Assembly: GCA_023394655.1 (NCBI GenBank)
Contig: JAEXAG010000102.1
Span: forward strand, 1 to 13,933
Length of the DNA stretch: 13,933 bases
Reading direction: 5' to 3'
From: Pseudomonadota bacterium
Lineage (GTDB): Bacteria; Pseudomonadota; Gammaproteobacteria; Xanthomonadales; Xanthomonadaceae
Shown here: one piece after another, positions 6,617-12,260 of the stretch
How positions within the stretch are numbered: position 1 is the first letter of the stretch
How the letters are laid out: every line of letters begins with the position of its first letter
Made by a program: the position numbers and the translations under genes
The notes under the pieces: generated by a model
What the model saw: only the letters and a program-made list of their open reading frames with translations
What the model was told of the DNA's origin: nothing
Databases searched by the model: none

Positions 6617-7945
6617 ATGTCCTTCCGTCCCATCGCCCTGCTCGTCGCGCTGTCGCTGGCATGGCCGGTGCAGGCGCAGCAGCCGCCCGTGCAGCCGCCG
6701 CCGGCCGCAGAGGCGGCGCCGCCGGAAGCGGGCCCCGTCGATGACCCCGAAGCCGCGTCCGCCCCCAGCCGGCAGGTGCCGCTGGCCGAGATCCGCCGCT
6801 TCGTCAGCGTGTACAACGCGATCCGCGAGGCCTACGTGGAGCCGGTGGCCGACGAGCGACTGATGCACGCCGCACTGCGCGGCTTGCTGCTGGATCTCGA
6901 TCCGCACAGCGTCTATTTCGATGCCGAGGCGGCGCGCGATTTCGACCAGGACGCCGCCGGCGCCTACGAAGGCGTCGGGCTGGAACTGCAGCAGCAACCC
7001 GGGCCGGTGCTTAAGATCATCGCGCCGATCGAAGGCGGGCCGGGCGATCGCGCGGGCCTGCGTTCGGGCGATCTCATCATCACCATCGACGGCAAACCGA
7101 TCACGATGGACGACGGCTCCACGCCGCTGCGTGGCGAGACCGGCACACCGGTGCGCCTCGGCATCCAGCGCGAAGGCCGCGAAAAGCCGTTCGACGTGAC
7201 GCTCGTGCGCGAGCGCATCCGCCTGCAGAGCGTGCGCGGCCGGATGCTCGAACCCGGCTACGGCCATGTGCGGATTTCGAGCTTCCAGTCGGCCACCGGC
7301 GAGGATTTCGGCAAGGCCGTGGATGCGCTCAAGGCCGAGGCCGGCGGTCGTCTGCGCGGACTCGTGATCGATCTGCGCAGCAATCCGGGCGGCCTGCTTT
7401 CGGCGGCGGTGAAGATCGCCGACGACCTGCTCGAGGAAGGCGTGATCGTCACCACGCGCGGCCGCATCAAGGGCGGCGACATCATCAACCGCGCCATCGC
7501 CGGGGACCGCATCGGCGGCGCGCCGGTGGTGGTGCTGGTCGATGCCGGTTCCGCCAGTGCGTCCGAAGTGCTGGCCGGCGCGCTGCGCGACCATGGCCGT
7601 GCCCGCGTGGTGGGCAGCCGCACCTTCGGCAAGGGCTCGGTGCAGACCGTGCTGCCGCTGGACAACGGCGATGCCGTCAAGCTCACCACCGCGCGCTACT
7701 ACACGCCCAGCGGCCGTTCGATCCAGGGCGTCGGCATCCTGCCCGACGTGCTGCTGCACGCCGAGGAAGGCGCGGAGGCGCGCGCCCCCATGAGCGAAGC
7801 GACCTTGCCCGGCCACCTGGTCGGCGAGGAGGAGGGCGAGCCGATGGCAGGCGAGAACGCCGGCGAAGTGCTGCCCGGCAATGCCCCGCTCGAAGCGGCG
7901 CTGGCGGAGTTGAAGCGGCTCGCGGGGAAGCCGGCGCCCCGCTGA
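6617..7945 (+). CDS. S41 family carboxyl-terminal processing protease (Ctp/CtpA type)
   Basis: This 442-aa periplasmic serine protease acts on C-termini of envelope proteins. The start ATG has GGAG five bases upstream. A signal peptide ends about residue 20 (LAWPVQA), followed by a Pro/Ala-rich linker. The N-terminal part (YVEPVADERLMHAALRGLL) leads into a PDZ domain at about 118-200 (EGVGLELQQQPG, DRAGLRSGDLIITIDGK). The catalytic core has LRSNPGG at 253-259, GSASASE with nucleophile S314, and FGKGSVQ with K339 and Q343; the 25-residue Ser-Lys spacing matches Prc and CtpA. The acidic low-complexity tail is typical of the proteobacterial subgroup. It is convergent with DUF1820, six bases apart. 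Its substrate and any adaptor partner are not evident here. Confidence 0.95.
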   Translation: MSFRPIALLVALSLAWPVQAQQPPVQPPPAAEAAPPEAGPVDDPEAASAPSRQVPLAEIRRFVSVYNAIREAYVEPVADERLMHAALRGLLLDLDPHSVYFDAEAARDFDQDAAGAYEGVGLELQQQPGPVLKIIAPIEGGPGDRAGLRSGDLIITIDGKPITMDDGSTPLRGETGTPVRLGIQREGREKPFDVTLVRERIRLQSVRGRMLEPGYGHVRISSFQSATGEDFGKAVDALKAEAGGRLRGLVIDLRSNPGGLLSAAVKIADDLLEEGVIVTTRGRIKGGDIINRAIAGDRIGGAPVVVLVDAGSASASEVLAGALRDHGRARVVGSRTFGKGSVQTVLPLDNGDAVKLTTARYYTPSGRSIQGVGILPDVLLHAEEGAEARAPMSEATLPGHLVGEEEGEPMAGENAGEVLPGNAPLEAALAELKRLAGKPAPR

Positions 7946-7951
7946 GGCGGA

Positions 7952-8269
7952 TCAGGGCTGGCGCGGCATCGGGAACGGCGTCACCACGCGGGTGGCGTCG
8001 CCGGCATCGCGGATCGCCGATGCGCCGCGTTCGCGCACTTCCTCCACGCGCAGCACGCTGTGCATAGGCAGGTGCAGCACGCGGGTATCGGCGAACTCCT
8101 CGCGCAGACGCTCTTCCGCCGGATCCACCAGCACGCCCGCGCGGGTGTCGAACTCCAGTTCCGCTACTTCGATGAAGCCCCAGATGGCGCTCGATGCGAC
8201 GTGGCGCGCATGGACGACGTAGATCTTGTCCTGATGCTGGAAGGTGACGCGATGGCAGGTCTTCGACAT
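7952..8269 (-). CDS. DUF1820 family protein
   Basis: This 105-aa cytoplasmic protein has no signal peptide or membrane segment. The opening HRVTFQHQDKIYVVHARHV, the centre IWGFIEVAELEFD, and the later VLVDPAEERLREEFADTRVLHLPMHSVLRVEEV are the pattern of DUF1820, a family of unknown function conserved in gammaproteobacteria. ATG 8269 has no Shine-Dalgarno; a perfect TATAAT lies 7 nt upstream, so a leaderless message is likely. It follows the rhomboid gene on the same strand. Confidence 0.88.
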   Translation of the reverse strand: MSKTCHRVTFQHQDKIYVVHARHVASSAIWGFIEVAELEFDTRAGVLVDPAEERLREEFADTRVLHLPMHSVLRVEEVRERGASAIRDAGDATRVVTPFPMPRQP

Positions 8270-8276
8270 GCCGACG

Positions 8277-8306
8277 ATTATAGGGCGGCGCCCGCGCGCC
8301 CCTCAG
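8277..8306 (-). promoter_or_regulatory. Promoter for DUF1820 (leaderless)
   Basis: On the minus strand CTGAGG (8306-8301, 3 of 6 to TTGACA) is followed by an 18-bp spacer and a perfect TATAAT (8282-8277). The -10 ends 7 nt before the DUF1820 ATG. The -35 overlaps the rhomboid stop codon, so DUF1820 can be expressed independently of the upstream gene. Confidence 0.5.
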
Positions 8307-8998
8307 TAGCCGGCGAGCCTGCGCATGCGCCTGGCGATGGCCTGGCGCGAGAGCAGGGCGAACATGCCGCCGAAGCCGAAGCCGCCCAGGTGCGCCATCC
8401 ACGCGACCTGCCCATTGCTGGTGCCGAGCCAGGCGAACAGGGCCTGCAGCAGCGCCCACAGGCCGATCAGCAATGCCGCCGGCGCGCGCACGAATTCCAG
8501 GAACAGGCCGAGCGGCAACACCACGCCCAGGCGCGCGCGCGGGAACAGCACCAGCCATGCGCCGAGCACGGCGGAGACCGCGCCGCTGGCACCGATCACC
8601 ACGTTGCCGTGACCGACCGAAATTGCCGCCGCCAGGTTGGCGACGATGCCACCGGCGAGGAACAGAAGCAGGAAGCGCCATGAGCCCATCAGCCGTTCGG
8701 CGGGCAGGCCGAAGATCATCAGGAACACCAGGTTGCCGACCAGATGCGACCAGTCCGCGTGCAGGAATACGCCGCTCAAGAGGCGCAGCCATTCGCGCGT
8801 CGAACCGATATCCATGCCCGGCGCGAAGGTGATGCCGAGCGTGCCCCAGGCCAGCAGCCATTCGCGGCGCGCCTGCGCGGGCAGGCCCTGCATCCACGCG
8901 AAACTGAGGCAGCACAGCAGCACGAGGAGGGGCGTGACCCAGCGCAGCCGGGGGGATTTGCGCGGCGGGATGGCGACGAACACGGACCGGCTCCCCAT
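8303..8998 (-). CDS. Rhomboid family intramembrane serine protease
   Basis: This inner-membrane protease of 231 aa cleaves transmembrane substrates within the bilayer. A first membrane helix (about 20-36) is followed by a periplasmic loop that includes the Trp-rich REWLLAWG. Then come HADWSHLVGN with the conserved HxxxN (H85, N89), several helices, the nucleophile motif GASGAVSA (S138), and the catalytic His in MAHLGGFGFGG (H203). The C-terminus is short and basic. ATG 8998 has no Shine-Dalgarno, whereas the in-frame GTG at 8983 has GGGGAG seven bases upstream, so the true start may be five codons in. DUF1820 lies directly downstream. The substrate is unknown. Confidence 0.95.
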   Translation of the reverse strand: MGSRSVFVAIPPRKSPRLRWVTPLLVLLCCLSFAWMQGLPAQARREWLLAWGTLGITFAPGMDIGSTREWLRLLSGVFLHADWSHLVGNLVFLMIFGLPAERLMGSWRFLLLFLAGGIVANLAAAISVGHGNVVIGASGAVSAVLGAWLVLFPRARLGVVLPLGLFLEFVRAPAALLIGLWALLQALFAWLGTSNGQVAWMAHLGGFGFGGMFALLSRQAIARRMRRLAGY

Positions 8999-9069
8999 TC
9001 AGGATGAATCGCGGCTGCGACATGCGGTTTTCGCTGCAGTGCGAGATGTTAGCCCCAAGTTAATCAGGC

Positions 9070-9075
9070 TATAGT
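9070..9075 (+). promoter_or_regulatory. Weak -10 candidate for the FadL-family gene
   Basis: TATAGT (5 of 6 to TATAAT) lies about 89 bp before ATG 9164 in the 165-bp divergent gap with the rhomboid gene. No good -35 is visible at 16-18 bp. It would give a leader of about 80 nt ending with the ribosome binding site AGGAGAG. Confidence 0.3.
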
Positions 9076-9163
9076 GCAGACGGTAGCGTATGCCGAGGGC
9101 GGAGCGAAGTTCGCGCAGCCGACCGCGGCAACGGCCACATTCCCCGATTCCCAGGAGAGTTCC

Positions 9164-10582
9164 ATGCAAGTTTCCACTCAAGCCCGCCTGTCCGCGCTGG
9201 CCGTCGCCGTGATCGGCGTTCTGGCGGCCGGCAGCGCCGTCGCCTCCGGCTTCCAGCTGCGCGAAACCAGCACCAAGGCAGGTGGCCGCGCCTACTCGGG
9301 CACCGCCGTGGCCGTCAACGATACCGCCGTCGTCTCCGGCAACCCGGCCGCGATGGTCAACAACGCCAGCACCGTGATCCAGGCCGGCGTCGGCGTGATC
9401 GACCTGAGCGCCGAATTCACCGGTGGCGGCGTGACCGCCCTCGGCACCCCGCTCACCGGCAACAACGGCGGCGATCCGGGCGAGCCGAAGCCGGTGCCGT
9501 CGATCGGCGTCATCGTGCCGATGAAGGGCGCGCTGGAAGGCCTGACCCTGGGTGCCAGCATCACCGCGCCGTTCGGCTCCGGCACCGATTGGGAAAGCGG
9601 CTGGGTCGGTCGCTACAACGCCACCGAAACCGCGCTGCAGACGGTGGACCTGACCCTGTCGGCCGCCGTGCAGATCACCCCGGCGTTCTCGGCCGGCATC
9701 GGCCTGATCTACGAGCGCGCCGAAGTGACCCTCGGCAAGGACATCCCGCTGGGCGTGATGCTGGCTGCCGGCCTCGGCAACCCGGCGCTGGCCGCCACCC
9801 CGGACGGCAACGTCAGCGTGGAAGGCACCCACAACGGCATCGGCTGGGTCGCCGGCATGCAGTTCCGCCCGAGCGACAAGTTCGCCATCGGCTACTCGCA
9901 CCGCTCCGAGATCAAGCACGACTTCGCCGGCGATGCCACCTTCACCGTGCCGGCGCAATTCCAGGCCATGCAGCCGGGCTTCGCCGCCAATGCCGCCAAC
10001 CCGGCCTTGCCGCTGACCCCCGCGCAGCGCCAGCAGCTGATGGTGCTGGGCCGCGGCTTCGTCGATACCGCCGGCAGCGCGCGCCTGGTCACCCCGACCG
10101 TCGATACCCTGAGCGTGATGGCCGGCTTCGGCGATCGCGTCAAGGTCTACGGCGAAGCCCAGCGCACCGGCTGGAGCTCGCTGAAGAACGTCAACATCGA
10201 TTTCGCCAACCCCTACCAGCCGGATTCGCGCGAGAACTTCAACTGGCAGGACACGATGTTCTACTCGGTCGGCATGGACTTCGCACTTACCGATGCGTTC
10301 ACCCTGCGTGCCGGCGTCGGCTTCGACGAATCCCCGACCAACAACGTGGACCGCACCCCGCGCCTGCCCGACAACGATCGCACGCTGTACTCGCTGGGTC
10401 TCGGCTGGGCGGTGAGCCCGAACCTGTCGGTGGACGCCTCGTTCACCCACGTGGCGCTCAAGGATTCCACCACCAACCTGCCGATGAACCCGAACCCGCC
10501 GTACAGCCGCTACAACAGCCTGCAAGGCAAGTTCAGCGGCAGCGCCAATGTGTTCGGCCTGGGCGCGACCTACAAGTTCTGA
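9164..10582 (+). CDS. OmpP1/FadL family outer membrane transporter
   Basis: This 472-aa outer-membrane beta-barrel takes up long-chain fatty acids or other hydrophobic compounds. ATG 9164 is preceded by AGGAGAG; an in-frame upstream extension lacks support. The signal peptide runs to about residue 28 (GVLAAGSAVAS). The mature N-terminus GFQLRETSTKAGGRAYSGTA and NPAAM (60-64) are the FadL hatch signature. Alternating amphipathic strands follow, and the protein ends GLGATYKF with the aromatic C-terminal residue needed for barrel insertion. Codons are strongly biased to GGC, ACC, AAC and CTG, more than the neighbours, suggesting high expression. It stands alone, with an intrinsic terminator 19 bp after the stop. 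Whether it serves fatty acids in particular cannot be told. Confidence 0.95.
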   Translation: MQVSTQARLSALAVAVIGVLAAGSAVASGFQLRETSTKAGGRAYSGTAVAVNDTAVVSGNPAAMVNNASTVIQAGVGVIDLSAEFTGGGVTALGTPLTGNNGGDPGEPKPVPSIGVIVPMKGALEGLTLGASITAPFGSGTDWESGWVGRYNATETALQTVDLTLSAAVQITPAFSAGIGLIYERAEVTLGKDIPLGVMLAAGLGNPALAATPDGNVSVEGTHNGIGWVAGMQFRPSDKFAIGYSHRSEIKHDFAGDATFTVPAQFQAMQPGFAANAANPALPLTPAQRQQLMVLGRGFVDTAGSARLVTPTVDTLSVMAGFGDRVKVYGEAQRTGWSSLKNVNIDFANPYQPDSRENFNWQDTMFYSVGMDFALTDAFTLRAGVGFDESPTNNVDRTPRLPDNDRTLYSLGLGWAVSPNLSVDASFTHVALKDSTTNLPMNPNPPYSRYNSLQGKFSGSANVFGLGATYKF

Positions 10583-10600
10583 TCGCCCCGCCGGAAACGA

Positions 10601-10629
10601 GAAACCCCGCTTCGGCGGGGTTTCTTTTT
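10601..10629 (+). terminator. Rho-independent terminator of the FadL-family gene
   Basis: A perfect 10-bp stem GAAACCCCGC / GCGGGGTTTC closes on a TTCG tetraloop and is followed directly by five Ts. It lies 19 bp after the porin stop codon. Confidence 0.93.
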
Positions 10630-10755
10630 GGATGAGGCCGGCGTTTTCGGCATGGCCTGACTGTTGGGCGCCAACGGCGCCATCGCCACCCTGTTGCCGC
10701 AACCGGCGATCTGGACGTGATGATCGCGGATTCTTCCTTGTGGCCTGATTGGCGG

Positions 10756-10774
10756 GCGCGAATGCACTTCGCGC
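10756..10774. repeat. Short inverted repeat just upstream of the Fur-box promoter
   Basis: GCGCGAA, five bases, then TTCGCGC form a perfect 7-bp inverted repeat that ends two bases before the TTGACA. It could be an operator for a second regulator, or chance in GC-rich DNA. Confidence 0.3.
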
Positions 10775-10776
10775 GC

Positions 10777-10806
10777 TTGACAGCGTGCGCTATTAATGAG
10801 AATAAT
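10777..10806 (+). promoter_or_regulatory. Strong sigma-70 promoter under the Fur box
   Basis: A perfect TTGACA (10777-10782), an 18-bp spacer and AATAAT (10801-10806, 5 of 6) make the best -35/-10 pair in the window. The -10 lies inside the Fur palindrome, so repression by iron-loaded Fur is expected. Transcription would start at about 10813 and run toward the orphan region. Confidence 0.7.
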
Positions 10807-10815
10807 TCTCATTAA
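10793..10815. promoter_or_regulatory. Fur box
   Basis: This 23-bp palindrome has perfect 11-bp arms (TTAATGAGAAT and its reverse complement) around one central base at 10804. Its core TGAGAAT-A-ATTCTCA matches the 7-1-7 Fur consensus with one change per arm. Fur is the ferric uptake repressor, and xanthomonad Fur sites commonly read GAGAAT. It covers the -10 of the promoter above. Confidence 0.85.
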
Positions 10816-11647
10816 CGAGCAGTGTTCGGCCAAATCGTGATGCCGGCTCATTCCCCCTTCAACGGAAAACAGATGCATGACATATCAGTGCAGCCATTCC
10901 GCAGAGAGCATGCATGATGCGTCTCCTGGGTCTGCCCGGCTCGGAGGTGCCCACACGCGATCGGCTTGGCGGCCGGAGCCCGAGGAGTTGGCTGCGCTGG
11001 GCACCGTGTTGTGCATTTGGCGACGCAGTTCGATATCGGAGCTCGAATGCATAAAGCAGGCGGTGGTGGCCAAGGCGTGCCTTGGCGTGAACAGCATGGG
11101 CGTGCACGAATGGATATCGCTGTTCTGCCGCAATGGCGCCTGCTCGATGATGCTTTTCCGCCTGCCGAGCGCGACGCGGTTTGATCCATGGAACCGCCTC
11201 ATGAGTCGCCTGCCGGCGGAGTGCTGCCTTTCGCCCGGGCCCGGTGCCTGTGCCCGGCTCTCGCATCGCGTCGGCGATTGGCTGAGGGGTGACGGATGGA
11301 GCTCCAGCACGTTGTCGTTCATTCCGGGCAGCGCCATGGGGCGCGTGACCATCGGAGCCACATTGCGCTCTCTTCAAGGCGAGGATCTGATCTCGGCAAG
11401 GCAGATTGCATCCAGCTATGCGAGTCCATTGAAGTCTTGACGCCTTCGATGGCAGCCAGCGGTGCGCTCCGCGCGATGCGATCGGCGCATGGCCCGTCAG
11501 AGGCGGTTATGGAAGGAGGTGAGGTGCATCCACATCGGGTTCATGCGTCCATTGGATGCCTGTTCACTGAATGCAAGGAGTGCATGGCATGGCAGCCATG
11601 GAAAAACTTCGGCACCATTACCGTGGTCGCTACCCGGGAGTCGACTG
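10816..11647. other. Orphan region after the Fur-controlled promoter, no recognisable gene
   Basis: About 830 bp are visibly less GC-rich than the flanking genes. Frames are open on both strands, but none gives a product I recognise. It contains a 14-codon frame at 10873 (MHDISVQPFRREHA) with GGAAA upstream, an unrecognised 187-aa frame on the plus strand, overlapping minus-strand frames of 113-172 aa, and a perfect anti-16S sequence AAGGAGGTGA at 11513-11522 with no convincing start at the right distance. It may hold decayed genes, a small RNA or a lineage-specific gene. I see no U-tailed hairpin. Confidence 0.5.
10877..11440 (+). CDS. Hypothetical protein, doubtful
   Basis: This 187-aa frame begins about 64 nt after the predicted Fur-regulated transcription start. 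It is unusually Cys- and Ser-rich, has no recognisable domain, no signal peptide and no clear membrane helix, and has a poorly placed ribosome binding site. Third-position GC is fairly high, but so it is in an overlapping 158-aa minus-strand frame (10885-11361), so codon use does not settle it. Position behind a Fur promoter is the only functional hint. Confidence 0.25.
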   Translation: MTYQCSHSAESMHDASPGSARLGGAHTRSAWRPEPEELAALGTVLCIWRRSSISELECIKQAVVAKACLGVNSMGVHEWISLFCRNGACSMMLFRLPSATRFDPWNRLMSRLPAECCLSPGPGACARLSHRVGDWLRGDGWSSSTLSFIPGSAMGRVTIGATLRSLQGEDLISARQIASSYASPLKS

Positions 11648-12139
11648 ATGTCTGTCTGGTCAATCACGGCAAACGGTTTGCTGTCGCTTCTGCTGTTGTC
11701 CGGCTGCGCATCACGCGGCCAGGTTCCGACAACTCAAGAGTATCCGCTCGCCCGGGCATCCGCGCCTGCGGCAGACGTCGCCGCAACGAAATGCGATCCG
11801 AGAGAGGATTACATCACGTTCGAGCAGGGCAGCACGCGCCTCACCGACAGGGGCGGGTGTGCGATGGTCAACGCGGTGCGCTTGCTGGGCTCGTATTTCG
11901 CGCAGTATCCGGACTCGCGCATCGAACTCGTCGGTCATTCCGATGCCTGCGCGAGCGCGGCAGCCGACATGGCCTTGTCGCGCCGGCGCGCACGGGCGGT
12001 GAAGGCCTTGTTGATCCAGGCGGGGATCAAGCGCGGCAGGATCGTCCGGGTGTACGGGATGGGACACGGCACGCCACTTGTGGCCGAAAGCCGGTGCGAC
12101 CAGCCGGTCAATGACTGGGTGGAGATCCGGTTCCGTTGA
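11648..12139 (+). CDS. OmpA-domain lipoprotein (Pal-like)
   Basis: The product is 163 aa from ATG 11648, with GGGAG seven bases upstream. The lipobox LSGC puts the lipidated Cys at residue 20; the next residue is Ala, favouring outer-membrane sorting. The C-terminal OmpA domain covers about 55-163: ITFEQGSTRLTDRGG, IELVGHSDAC with D99, LSRRRARAVKALLIQAGI with R114, and VNDWVEIRFR at the end. D99 and R114 are 15 apart, as are the two diaminopimelate-binding residues of OmpA, so peptidoglycan binding is likely. The mature part has extra cysteines C49, C71, C101 and C150, which could form disulfides. The usual NRRVE near the end is replaced by NDWVE. It is not a clear Pal orthologue, and no tol genes are nearby. 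An upstream in-frame extension to 11462 lacks signal-peptide logic. Confidence 0.9.
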   Translation: MSVWSITANGLLSLLLLSGCASRGQVPTTQEYPLARASAPAADVAATKCDPREDYITFEQGSTRLTDRGGCAMVNAVRLLGSYFAQYPDSRIELVGHSDACASAAADMALSRRRARAVKALLIQAGIKRGRIVRVYGMGHGTPLVAESRCDQPVNDWVEIRFR

Positions 12140-12177
12140 ACCGTGCCGCTTGCGCTCCGGCCGCATGGTTTCAACAA

Positions 12178-12201
12178 GAAACCCCGCCTCGGCGGGGTTT
12201 C
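12178..12201. terminator. Probable bidirectional terminator between the OmpA lipoprotein gene and putA
   Basis: A perfect 10-bp stem GAAACCCCGC / GCGGGGTTTC with loop CTCG lies 38 bp after the lipoprotein stop and about 60 bp past the putA stop on the other strand. The tails are only moderately T-rich (CCTGTT on plus, TTGTTG on minus), so efficiency may be lower. The arms are identical to the terminator at 10601. Confidence 0.75.
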
Positions 12202-12260
12202 CTGTTACCGGCGGATGGTGCCGGGATTCGCGGTAGTCAATGGTTTCCGCGGGGCGCGGA

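Noticed and set aside
8999..10702. 567-codon open frame antisense to the FadL-family gene
   Set aside because: It is an antisense shadow: the porin's strong C-ending codon bias keeps the opposite strand open. The translated product is His/Gly/Ala/Arg-rich with no domain, and the porin is unambiguous.
10810..10960. RyhB/PrrF-type small RNA as a called feature
   Set aside because: The promoter and Fur box fit, but I find no U-tailed terminator hairpin within 150 nt and cannot show a fold, so it is kept only as a hypothesis.
11505..11530. Fragment of a 16S rRNA 3' end on the minus strand
   Set aside because: Only the TCACCTCCTT decamer matches; the flanks do not continue as 16S rRNA.
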